A DNA stretch of 52,078 nucleotides, from the NCBI GenBank assembly GCA_934693235.1, contig CAKUUY010000011.1:1-52078 (forward strand), read 5' to 3'. The notes under the pieces are model-generated. The model was not told the origin of the DNA. It was given only the letters and a program-made list of their open reading frames with translations, and searched no databases. Of the stretch, positions 27,480 to 35,327 are shown piece after piece. The translations under genes were made by a program, and so were the position numbers. The DNA comes from an uncultured Candidatus Melainabacteria bacterium. Lineage in GTDB: Bacteria > Cyanobacteriota > Vampirovibrionia > Gastranaerophilales > Gastranaerophilaceae. The stretch's first letter is position 1, and every line of letters starts with the position of its first letter.

Positions 27480-29348
27480 ATGAGTATTATAATAAACAGT
27501 ATTCGAACATTTTCACATAAAAGAATTTCTCCACAAAAAAGGAGTGTTCAAAGAGAAGTATCTAATTTGCTAAATCAAAATATTAGAGACATAGTAGAAC
27601 TTACTCAAAATTCTTCTAAAAAACAATTGTCATTACTAAGAACTTTGGCAAACAATTTTAATAAATTTAACTATTACAGAAAACCGGAAAAACGTGATAA
27701 TTCAAAACTTGTAAACGAAATTTTTGAAAAAATTAAAAAGCCGAATAAAATGTCTGAATATATCGTTAATAATTTTTCAGATTCAATGGACGGCCTAAAT
27801 AATATTCTCAACTGGACTGGTAACAATAAAAAACGTTTGAAATTTGTTATTCAATTGAATGAAGATATTTTTAAGCATGAAAGACCTGAGGGAAACACTT
27901 TAATTTCTGATTTATTAAGTTCTCCTTTTGCAAATAAATATATGGAAAAATATAGCGAAATTCAGTCTTATTTGAAATTTAATAAGGATAAGCCGGATGC
28001 AATTGCAAATCTTGATAAAAAATTTGCACAGGACAATTTTAATTTAGAACAACTTGGGAAAGCAATAGATAAAGATAGAATAAAATTAGAATATCCGTTG
28101 CTGGAAAAAGCTTCTATCAGTGGAGAAGATTGTCTGAAATTGCTTACGTCGGAAAATGAATATTTAGCTAAAACTATGTCAAATATTTTCCATCCGACAA
28201 ATGAAATGCTGAAAAATGGAAATGCTAAAGATATTGCAAATATTTTAAATTCAACAAATAAGAAAAATTATTGGATGCGAGAAGAGATTTTGCAAATATT
28301 TATTCCATCTGTTCGTACGAGTAGAATCCAAAATACTAGAAATGCTAAAGATGAAAACTTAACTTATTTAGCTAAATTGTATGATATTCTTGACAAAGAT
28401 AAAAATGCAAATAAATTTGTAAAAAAATCACTACCTCAATTGAATGATAGTATATCTATAAAAGAATTAGTTACGATATTGGATAAAGTTTCCACAAAAA
28501 AATTGAATATATTCAAAGACAATGCTTGGAATATAATTTTAAAGACTGAAAATCAAGCTAGAATTGATGCTTTGAATAGTGAAATAACGAACGCATTTTT
28601 TGAAACTCGGAGTTCTCGCGTTCGTAACAGACTTCAAATTGAGTACGGATATAAAAAGAAGCCATCTGTTTTCAAAACGCTATTTGTGAAAGTTAAGAAT
28701 GAAATAAATATATTAAGAGATGCAGTGACTTCTGAACCAAGAAATACTACGGTTGCAGTTAAAGCAGAAACTTCAAAAGAAATTTTGAAGCCAGAAACAT
28801 TAATTCAAAGTCAACCAATAAGGACGCAAAATAAGAAAGAATATATTAAACCGGAATTTTTAAAGGTTAGTAAGGGGGCAAAGCGTGAAATTTTAAGAGA
28901 AAAAGTTGTTTCTTTTGTAAAAACAAAACTAGGAGAAAAAACATTCAATTCTCAACGCGAAGGTTTTAGCAAAAATGCAACACAAATTAGAATGAGCATG
29001 CTCCCTGAAATATTTGCTTCAATCTCTGATACAAGGAAGGTTGATAGGCTTGTTGGTAAATTGAAAAGTAATTCTTCAAATAAGGATGCTTTAACTTTGT
29101 ATTCAAAAATAAATGGACAAAACAAAAAATTTGTTAATTATATGCTTAAGAAACGGAATGTGGATAATTCTCGTATGTTTGAAGTTCATGATATTATTGC
29201 AATTCTTGATAAAGCAGAAACAAAGATAATTAAGAACAAAAAGTTAAATTCAAATTATCGAGCAAAAGACATAAAAGCATATTATAATCATTTATTTGAT
29301 TCAAAAGTGGAACAATATGGAAAGGTAAAAAAGTTAAAAACGAATTAG
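27480..29348 (+). CDS. Unknown helical repeat protein
   Basis: A 622-residue, Lys/Asn-rich, probably all-helical protein that I do not recognise. The start at ATG 27480 has a strong GGAAGGAGG site. Two segments of about 70 residues look like an internal duplication: around 320-375 (ELVTILDKVSTKKLN) and around 545-600 (DIIAILDKAETKIIKN), each preceded by a LTLYSKIN or LTYLAKLYD-like helix. There is no signal peptide or clear membrane helix. The long basic N-terminus (RTFSHKRISPQKRS) might bind nucleic acid, but that is speculative. It has its own terminator. Confidence 0.65.
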   Translation: MSIIINSIRTFSHKRISPQKRSVQREVSNLLNQNIRDIVELTQNSSKKQLSLLRTLANNFNKFNYYRKPEKRDNSKLVNEIFEKIKKPNKMSEYIVNNFSDSMDGLNNILNWTGNNKKRLKFVIQLNEDIFKHERPEGNTLISDLLSSPFANKYMEKYSEIQSYLKFNKDKPDAIANLDKKFAQDNFNLEQLGKAIDKDRIKLEYPLLEKASISGEDCLKLLTSENEYLAKTMSNIFHPTNEMLKNGNAKDIANILNSTNKKNYWMREEILQIFIPSVRTSRIQNTRNAKDENLTYLAKLYDILDKDKNANKFVKKSLPQLNDSISIKELVTILDKVSTKKLNIFKDNAWNIILKTENQARIDALNSEITNAFFETRSSRVRNRLQIEYGYKKKPSVFKTLFVKVKNEINILRDAVTSEPRNTTVAVKAETSKEILKPETLIQSQPIRTQNKKEYIKPEFLKVSKGAKREILREKVVSFVKTKLGEKTFNSQREGFSKNATQIRMSMLPEIFASISDTRKVDRLVGKLKSNSSNKDALTLYSKINGQNKKFVNYMLKKRNVDNSRMFEVHDIIAILDKAETKIIKNKKLNSNYRAKDIKAYYNHLFDSKVEQYGKVKKLKTN

Positions 29349-29371
29349 TATAAATACTTTTATAATTGAGT

Positions 29372-29404
29372 AAAAAGTGTGTTGAAATAATACACACTTT
29401 TTTA
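29372..29404 (+). terminator. Rho-independent terminator
   Basis: AAAAAGTGTGT pairs with ACACACTTTTT, followed by a T-rich run, 24 bp after the preceding stop codon. Confidence 0.85.
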
Positions 29405-29423
29405 TTTTTGCTACAATTATTCC

Positions 29424-29951
29424 ATGCAAAAAGAATTTTGTTACATAGATTATTATGTTTCTCCAATCGGTAAAATTACTCTTGGTAGTGACGGGTACGT
29501 TCTTGTCGGGTTGTGGATTGAAGGTGAAAAATATTACTGTGATGGGTTTGAAAATTTTGAGTATAACAAAGATTTTTCAATTTTTCAAAAAACTAAAAAG
29601 TGGCTTGATATTTATTTTAGTGGGAAAGAACCTAATTTTGTTCCAAAACTGAAGCAAAATGGTTCTGATTTTCGACAAGAAGTATGGAAAATTTTAAGAG
29701 ATATCCCGTACGGGAAAACTATTACTTATGGAGATATCGCAAAAATTATTGCGAAAAAGAGAGGAGTAAAAAGAATTTCTGCACAAGCAGTTGGAGGAGC
29801 GGTAGGACATAATTCAATTTCAATAATTGTTCCATGTCACAGAGTTGTCGGAGCTAACAAAAACTTAATCGGTTACACTGCAGGTTTAAATGTAAAAAAA
29901 TATTTACTAGAACTAGAAAGAGTAGGAATTTTGGAGTACAAATCTTATTAA
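29424..29951 (+). CDS. ogt: Methylated-DNA-protein cysteine methyltransferase
   Basis: A 175-residue suicide repair protein that moves the methyl group from O6-methylguanine to its own cysteine. The active site is Cys138 in VPCHRVVG, and the DNA-binding helix region has PYGKTITYGDIAK and RISAQAVGGAVGHN. The N-terminal half is the usual poorly conserved ribonuclease-like domain. Length is normal. It lies between two terminators or gaps and is likely monocistronic. Confidence 0.93.
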   Translation: MQKEFCYIDYYVSPIGKITLGSDGYVLVGLWIEGEKYYCDGFENFEYNKDFSIFQKTKKWLDIYFSGKEPNFVPKLKQNGSDFRQEVWKILRDIPYGKTITYGDIAKIIAKKRGVKRISAQAVGGAVGHNSISIIVPCHRVVGANKNLIGYTAGLNVKKYLLELERVGILEYKSY

Positions 29952-30128
29952 AAAATATTAATAAATTGCTCAAATTTTTAAAATTTTCTAGGATATTTAT
30001 AAGTATACAAAAGTGAGACATATTTTTACAACTGGTGTAAAGCTAATATTTTAGACTGTTGGGTAATATAAAATTTTAGCAATTTATAGTATAAAGATGT
30101 CAAGAAGAAAACAGCATGGAGCAAATTT

Positions 30129-31406
30129 ATGTTGAAAGAGAAAAAGGCAATTATATTAGTTTTGATGATACTTGTAATATTTTATGCTTTGGTGTCTCCA
30201 AATCTTTTGCCCACTGTAGTTCTTGAATATAATGATGCTTTCTTAATTTCAGCTTTTATTGCGGTGGTAACTTTATTTGTAAGGTATTTATCTAAAGTTG
30301 AAACTTCAAATTTGGAAAAGAAATTAGTGAGACAGCATTCTCAATTAGCTGCTATTATAAATAACTCTCCATTTGTCGTATTTCTGAAATCTACAGATGG
30401 AAAAATAATTTTAGCAAACGAAGTTTTAGCTGACTTGTTTTCAACCAGTAGAGAGCAACTTGTCGGAAGAAGTTCTTATGAATTTGTAGCAGACCCTCAT
30501 ATTTGCATTGAAGAAGATAAACGCTTGTTTTCAACAAAAGAAATTGTGACTTGTGAACGTTTTGAAGAATTGACAAATGGACAGGGGCACTGGTTCAGAG
30601 TTGTAAAAGTTCCTGTTTTGGATGAAAAAGATAATATTTCAAGTATTGTGGTTATTTTTAGGATAATTGATGATGTTAAAGAATTAGAAGAACGTAAAAA
30701 CACATTTATCGCAACATTAACACATGACTTGAAAACTCCGACTATTGCACAAATTAGAGCATTAGATTTGTTGTTGGAGGAAACTTTTGGCAAAATTGGT
30801 GAAGAACAAAGAGATATGCTTGAACAGATAAAAAGTTCTTGCAAATATATGAATGATTTAATTTTTACGATTTTAGATACATATTTGTATGATAACGGAT
30901 TGACTAAAATTAATGTAGAAAACTTTAGTATTTTGGATTTGATACATGAAACAACCAGAGGTATTTCTAATCTTTTGCAAGAGCGAAATCAAAAACTTAT
31001 TATAAACACAGAGCTGGTTTCTCCTGTAATCGTTGCTGATAGAGTTCAAATAAAAAGAGTTTTAATAAATCTTTTGGCTAATGCAGCGAGTCATGGTTTT
31101 AAAAATTCCGATATAGAAGTTTTTATCACTGATAATGAAGACAGATTAAAACTAGAAGTTCGTAATAAATCTGAATATATAAATAAAGAACAGATGAAAG
31201 AAATTTTTGAAAAGTATAAACACAAAGAAAATTCTAAATCAATGAAAACTAGTACTGGTTTAGGCTTGTACTTATCAAAACAGATTATTGATGCCCATAA
31301 CGGAAAAATGTATGCACAAAGTGATGAAGACCAAAAATGTATATTCGGTTTTGAAATTCCAAAGGTACATATTTCCGTTGCAGATGCCACAAAAAGTAAT
31401 GTGTAA
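30129..31406 (+). CDS. Membrane sensor histidine kinase with PAS domain
   Basis: A 425-residue kinase. Two membrane segments lie at about 5-25 and 35-58, then a PAS domain at about 70-185 (NNSPFVVFLKSTDGKIILAN), the HisKA helix with phospho-His199 in ATLTHDLKTP, and an HATPase domain with N-box LINLLANAASHG and G-box STGLGLYLSKQI. GGAG sits 7 nt before the ATG. No response regulator is adjacent, so it is an orphan; the OmpR-type protein at 19561-20256 is a possible partner without direct evidence. Confidence 0.93.
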   Translation: MLKEKKAIILVLMILVIFYALVSPNLLPTVVLEYNDAFLISAFIAVVTLFVRYLSKVETSNLEKKLVRQHSQLAAIINNSPFVVFLKSTDGKIILANEVLADLFSTSREQLVGRSSYEFVADPHICIEEDKRLFSTKEIVTCERFEELTNGQGHWFRVVKVPVLDEKDNISSIVVIFRIIDDVKELEERKNTFIATLTHDLKTPTIAQIRALDLLLEETFGKIGEEQRDMLEQIKSSCKYMNDLIFTILDTYLYDNGLTKINVENFSILDLIHETTRGISNLLQERNQKLIINTELVSPVIVADRVQIKRVLINLLANAASHGFKNSDIEVFITDNEDRLKLEVRNKSEYINKEQMKEIFEKYKHKENSKSMKTSTGLGLYLSKQIIDAHNGKMYAQSDEDQKCIFGFEIPKVHISVADATKSNV

Positions 31407-31413
31407 AATATTT

Positions 31414-31447
31414 AAAAGCCACTTGATATTTTTCAGGTGGCTTTTTT
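31414..31447 (+). terminator. Rho-independent terminator of the histidine kinase
   Basis: A 12-bp stem, AAAAGCCACTTG with CAGGTGGCTTTT (one G-T), followed by TT-rich sequence. Confidence 0.85.
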
Positions 31448-31495
31448 AGTTTGTTACTATTGTAAGGGGGATATAAAGAAAGGAAATTTATTGGT

Positions 31496-32614
31496 TTATG
31501 CATTGTTTCCGAATAACCAACCAAGAACCAGACCACCGGCTGCTGCCAATGCACCCCATTTACCGGCTTTTGTTAGTTTGAAACTTTTTTCAGCTTTAGT
31601 TAAAACTTCCGGAGCATCTTTTTTGAATGTTTTTGTTGCTTCATCCCAGTGAGATTTAATTTGAGATTCAAGATTTATGTTAAGTTCATTGATTCTTGCT
31701 TTTTTATGATCAATTCTTTCTGTAAGATGATTTAACAAAGCTTCTTGAGTACCATATCTTTGGGCTAATCTTTCTGCTTTCGCAGTTTTTTGTACTTCTG
31801 TTCCTGTGATGCCGTATAATTTTTCGTTTTCTTTGAAGAATTTTACTAAATCTTCTTTTGTTGCATCTTTGCTCAAGCCTTTTACTTTTTCTAGAAGAGC
31901 TTCATGTTTTTGTAAGTTTGTTTGGTGCATTTTTAATGAACCTTGATTTGCGACGCCAGTTGCTCTTCTTGCAATGATTTCTTTGTCAATTTTATTTAAG
32001 TCATCTGTTACTAAACCAACTACAGTTTTTGCTGCTTGAGGAGTTTGAATTGTTGCCGGAAGTTGACTTCTGATTTCTGGAGGCAACTTTTCCAAATCTG
32101 TTACGAGAGACAGTTTTTTGACTGCTTCAAATTGTTTTGCATCTTTTATACCAACGATATCATAAACTTTTTGAGCTTCTTTATTATACAAGTTCCCAAA
32201 ATTGGCAATATTTGAGTTTTTTACAGTTTCTTTATTAAAAGCGTTTATAAGATTTTGGTCAACTTTGCCATCTTTTATAGGGTTTGTTGTTCCCCATTTG
32301 TATACGCTTGCAGCTGTAGCACCTCCTGCTCCAAGAGCCAATACTGTCGGTACTACAAGTGAACCACCTTGTTCTTGCTTTTCAAATGAGTCAGTTGTTG
32401 GTTGTTGCAAACCTGTGTAACCTTGGAATGCTGATGGATAACCCATTGTTTGTTGTTGACCAAGACCGTTTCCAAACGCAGTTTGTGCCATAAAATCATC
32501 ATTCATTGTAGATGCGTATGGAGTCATCATTGAGTTCATTGCGTAAGGATTGTTCATTCTATACAAAGAATCCATTGCGTTTAAATTGTTCCAATTCCCG
32601 TTTACTCCTGCCAT
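31496..32614 (-). CDS. Unknown protein with glycine-zipper-like segments
   Basis: A 372-residue protein I do not recognise. The first 85 residues are unusually rich in Asn, Met, Gln and Tyr (MNNPYAMNSMMTPYAS). Two Gly/Ala-rich hydrophobic segments, near 90-112 (VVPTVLALGAGGATAASVY) and at the extreme C-terminus (GALAAAGGLVLGWLFG), could insert in or associate with membranes. Between them are long charged helices likely to form coiled coils. I chose the ATG at 32614 with GAAAGG upstream rather than the in-frame extension to 32653. There is no signal peptide. Confidence 0.6.
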   Translation of the reverse strand: MAGVNGNWNNLNAMDSLYRMNNPYAMNSMMTPYASTMNDDFMAQTAFGNGLGQQQTMGYPSAFQGYTGLQQPTTDSFEKQEQGGSLVVPTVLALGAGGATAASVYKWGTTNPIKDGKVDQNLINAFNKETVKNSNIANFGNLYNKEAQKVYDIVGIKDAKQFEAVKKLSLVTDLEKLPPEIRSQLPATIQTPQAAKTVVGLVTDDLNKIDKEIIARRATGVANQGSLKMHQTNLQKHEALLEKVKGLSKDATKEDLVKFFKENEKLYGITGTEVQKTAKAERLAQRYGTQEALLNHLTERIDHKKARINELNINLESQIKSHWDEATKTFKKDAPEVLTKAEKSFKLTKAGKWGALAAAGGLVLGWLFGNNA

Positions 32615-32716
32615 AATTTCTAACCTTTCAATATAACCTAACCTTGAATACATAAAAAATTTTTGTTAGAAAAAATTGCTAAAACAGGGGAAGTCTGCTT
32701 AATATTTCTTAATAAT

Positions 32717-33988
32717 TTACTCTTGCAAATTGTTGAAAAGCTTGTCAAATTCAGGAAAAGAGATGTTTACCCATTCAAAACTGTTTATACAAATTTGTTT
32801 TTTGCTGATTAAGCCGGCTACGTACAAACTCATTGCGAGCCTGTGATCGTGGTATGTTTCGACTTCACAATCGCCTTGCAAAGAAGTTTTTCCGTTGATA
32901 ATAAATCCGTCAGGAGTTTCTTCTATGTCTGCCCCAATTTTTTTTAGCTCTGTCACAACAGCTTTAATTCTGTCGGATTCTTTATTTCTAAGGTCTTGTG
33001 CATCTTTTATAATTGTTGTTCCTTGGGCTTGAGTCGCAAGAACTGCGATAACCGGTAATTCATCAATCAAGCGTGGGATAATGTCCCCCTCTATTATGCA
33101 AGATTTAAGGGAAGAATAAGAAATTTGGATATCGCCGATTTCTTCGCCTGAAACAATTTTTTTATCCAAAATTTCGATATTACCGCCCATTTTCTGAGCA
33201 ACTTCAAGAATTCCAGTGCGTGTTGGATTTAGTCCTACGTTTTTGAGGATTATTTTTGAATTAGGTACAATCAGGCCTGCAACAACAAAGTATGCTGCTG
33301 ATGAAATATCTCCGCAAATTTCAATTGTGCGAGGTTCAAGTTCGGATTTCTCAATTGAAGTAGTATTATTATTAAATGAAATCTCAGCTCCCATGTATTT
33401 GAGCATGATTTCAGTGTGATTTCTAGAAATATATGGCTCTGTAAAACGTGTTTTCCCATCTGTATTTAATCCAGCAAGAAGAATACAAGATTTAACTTGT
33501 GCAGAAGCAAGTTTTGAGGTGTAATCAATTGCCTGCAAAGTTTTTCCATTAATTTTTAGTGGAGCTTTATAGTCATTGGCAATAATTTCAGCTCCCATAA
33601 GAGAAAGAGGTTCAATTACACGTTTCATCGGACGTTTAGAAAGACTTTCATCACCAATTAAAATTGATGAAAAATTTCTGCTTGCCAAAATTCCTGACAT
33701 AAGCCTCATTGTGGTTCCAGAGTTCCCGCAATCAAGATGGCTTGTCGGAGCTACTAGTTCTCCTGTCGAATTAATAATTAAATTGTCGTTGAATTCTGCA
33801 TTAATACCCAAAGCTTGGCAAACTTTCAAGGACGATAACGGGTCTTGGCCTTTCGAAAAATTTTTTATAGTGGATTTTCCTTTAGCAAGAGAAGCAAACA
33901 TAACTGCTCTGTGAGAAATTGATTTGTCCGCCGGAATTGTAATAGAGCCATTAAGCCCTTTAGTTATCTTGTTTATAATTTTTTGCAT
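32717..33988 (-). CDS. aroA: 3-phosphoshikimate 1-carboxyvinyltransferase (EPSP synthase)
   Basis: A 423-residue shikimate-pathway enzyme joining shikimate-3-phosphate and phosphoenolpyruvate on the way to aromatic amino acids. Visible signatures are ADKSISHRAVMFASLA, the LDCGNSGTTMRLMSG motif, SKRPMKRVIEPL, a DGKTRFTEPYISRNHTE stretch and RNKESDRI near the C-terminus. Length is standard. Other shikimate genes are absent here. No clear ribosome site precedes the ATG. Confidence 0.96.
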   Translation of the reverse strand: MQKIINKITKGLNGSITIPADKSISHRAVMFASLAKGKSTIKNFSKGQDPLSSLKVCQALGINAEFNDNLIINSTGELVAPTSHLDCGNSGTTMRLMSGILASRNFSSILIGDESLSKRPMKRVIEPLSLMGAEIIANDYKAPLKINGKTLQAIDYTSKLASAQVKSCILLAGLNTDGKTRFTEPYISRNHTEIMLKYMGAEISFNNNTTSIEKSELEPRTIEICGDISSAAYFVVAGLIVPNSKIILKNVGLNPTRTGILEVAQKMGGNIEILDKKIVSGEEIGDIQISYSSLKSCIIEGDIIPRLIDELPVIAVLATQAQGTTIIKDAQDLRNKESDRIKAVVTELKKIGADIEETPDGFIINGKTSLQGDCEVETYHDHRLAMSLYVAGLISKKQICINSFEWVNISFPEFDKLFNNLQE

Positions 33989-34042
33989 AAGATAATTTTA
34001 GCATAAAATAAATGTTTGTGGTAGGATTAAAATACAAGTTAA

Positions 34043-34129
34043 AGAGAGGTGTCCGAGCGGTTTAAGGTGCAATCTTGGAAAGGTTGTGTGGGAGCAATTC
34101 CACCGAGGGTTCGAATCCCTTCCTCTCTG
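34043..34129 (+). tRNA. tRNA-Ser (GGA)
   Basis: An 87-nt class II tRNA with acceptor AGAGAGG pairing with CCTCTCT, anticodon loop TTGGAAA giving anticodon GGA, a long variable arm (TGTGGGAGCAATTCCACC), T-loop GGTTCGAATCC and discriminator G. CCA is not encoded. Its 3' end is repeated 181 bp downstream. Confidence 0.95.
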
Positions 34130-34318
34130 TTTTTTCTAGGTGAAAAGGGGATTTGATAAATGGATGAGAACCACAAAGCGAAAGCTTTGTCTTAGGTTCG
34201 AGCGAACACGAGCTGAGGGCGAAGCCTTGAATGTGGAATAATGTCAATTATGTAACATTCAAACGTAGATCCATTAATCGCGAGTGTTCAAGACAATTCC
34301 TTCCTCTCCGTTTTATCT
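34114..34318. repeat. Imperfect direct repeat of the tRNA-Ser 3' end (att-like)
   Basis: 34114-34137 and 34295-34318 match over 24 nt with three differences (shared cores CCTTCCTCTC and GTTTT). Duplication of a tRNA 3' end is the usual scar of site-specific integration. Between the copies lie small hairpins: ACAAAGC-GAAA-GCTTTGT, GTTC-GAGC-GAAC, GGC-GAA-GCC, and a wider TTGAATGT...ACATTCAA pair, with AATGGAT near the left and ATCCATT near the right. No gene is credible here. Confidence 0.6.
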
Positions 34319-34425
34319 GATTTTTTGTTCTGAATAGTGTTCAAAATTTTGGAAAATTTTTTTAAACTCCTTTGGTATAATCTTAGTTTTATAAAAAAAT
34401 TAAGAATGCCAAGAAAGGAGAAGTT

Positions 34426-34968
34426 ATGAACATTGTTGAACCTATTAGAAGTAAAAAAGATTTAAAAAAGATTGAAAATTTTTTAAAACAACAGAGCTTA
34501 AGAAATTTATTATTTTTTGTTATTGGTACAAATTGTGGACTTAGGATCTCAGATATTCTTAATTTGAATGTTGGTGATGTGAAAAATAAATCTTATATTA
34601 ATCTAATTGAGAAAAAAACAGGAAAACCGAAACGATTTCCGATTAATGCAAAATTGAAACCTTTATTGGCAAAATTTACAAAAGGTAGAAAAGACAATGA
34701 ACCTTTATTTTTGTCACGATTTTATAATCGGATGGAAAGGACACAATGTTATCGTATAATTAACAATGCCTGTATAAAAGTTGGAATTGATTATAAGGTG
34801 GGAACGCACACATTGAGAAAGACTTTTGGATACCATCACTACCAAAAGTTTAAGGATGTTGCAGTATTACAAAAAATATTTAATCACTACTCTTCTCAAG
34901 TAACTCTCAGATATATTGGAATTGACCAAGATATGATTGATGACAGTTATAATAATTTTATACTGTAA
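34426..34968 (+). CDS. Catalytic-domain-only tyrosine recombinase (FimB/FimE-sized)
   Basis: A 180-residue tyrosine recombinase. The active-site set is complete: Arg40 (CGLRISD), Lys67 in the beta-hairpin, His128 and Arg131 (HTLRKTFG), His154 (FNHYSS) and nucleophile Tyr163 (LRYIGI). The N-terminal core-binding domain of typical integrases is missing, so its size and form match FimB/FimE-type invertases and other minimal recombinases. An AAAGGAG site lies before the ATG and a TATAAT at 34376-34381 upstream. It ends 36 bp before the first of two inverted core-like sites and precedes a glycan operon, which supports a role in local DNA inversion. An integrative-element remnant is the main alternative. 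Confidence 0.9.
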   Translation: MNIVEPIRSKKDLKKIENFLKQQSLRNLLFFVIGTNCGLRISDILNLNVGDVKNKSYINLIEKKTGKPKRFPINAKLKPLLAKFTKGRKDNEPLFLSRFYNRMERTQCYRIINNACIKVGIDYKVGTHTLRKTFGYHHYQKFKDVAVLQKIFNHYSSQVTLRYIGIDQDMIDDSYNNFIL

Positions 34969-34994
34969 CGCAGATATAGAGATAGTTTTAACAA

Positions 34995-35036
34995 AGAAGC
35001 AATGCAACAAAATTGTACTTTTGTTGCATTGCTTCT
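34995..35036. repeat. Perfect 18-bp palindrome containing the left recombination-site candidate
   Basis: Arms 34995-35012 and 35019-35036 are perfectly complementary around a 6-nt centre TTGTAC. The inner 8 bp of each arm are shared with the right site; the outer 10 bp (AGAAGCAATG) are not. No T-run follows, so it is not a standard terminator. Confidence 0.85.
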
Positions 35037-35202
35037 ATAAGATCACGAATATATTGTAACATAAAAAACTTTACCTAATAAAAAATTTTAATATATGTTA
35101 CATTTATTTAATTATTATAGTTCAATTTGGGTGTACAATTTCCTTGAAATCCGCTATTTATGAGTTCTCTTATTTTATTTCAACAAAAGTACAATTTTGT
35201 TG
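35005..35202. promoter_or_regulatory. Candidate invertible segment bounded by 22-bp inverted repeats
   Basis: 35005-35026 and 35181-35202 are exact reverse complements. Each is built as CAACAAAA, a 6-bp centre, TTTTGTTG, like a tyrosine recombinase core site; the centres TTGTAC and GTACAA are in opposite orientation, so recombination between them would invert the 154 bp between. Inside, a perfect TATAAT reads on the minus strand (complement of 35114-35119) with a weak -35; a weaker TTGAAA (35144-35149) and TCTTAT pair reads toward the operon. No gene is present. Confidence 0.55.
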
Positions 35203-35327
35203 AGGTCAAGAAGTAATAAAGTTTAAATGAAAGAGGTTTTAAAACTCTAGTGATGAGCATTTTTATAATTGTATCTGTTTGTCGACGAGAAAACAGTAGA
35301 GACTTCTGGAATGGTTTGGAGTAAATA
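35203..35327 (+). promoter_or_regulatory. Untranslated leader of the glycosyltransferase operon
   Basis: A 125-bp stretch from the right inverted repeat to the first glycosyltransferase. A perfect TATAAT lies at 35264-35269 on the plus strand without a good -35, and a small AGAGGTTTT/AAAACTCT hairpin at 35232-35248. GGAG at 35318-35321 is the ribosome site. A fixed promoter here would run independently of any inversion. Confidence 0.45.

Noticed and set aside
34062..34247. A 61-residue minus-strand open frame
   Set aside because: It overlaps tRNA-Ser and the hairpin-rich insert, which explain the sequence.
35005..35202. Reading the inverted repeats as ordinary terminators
   Set aside because: Neither is followed by a T-run, and exact 22-bp identity between opposed copies is not expected of terminators.
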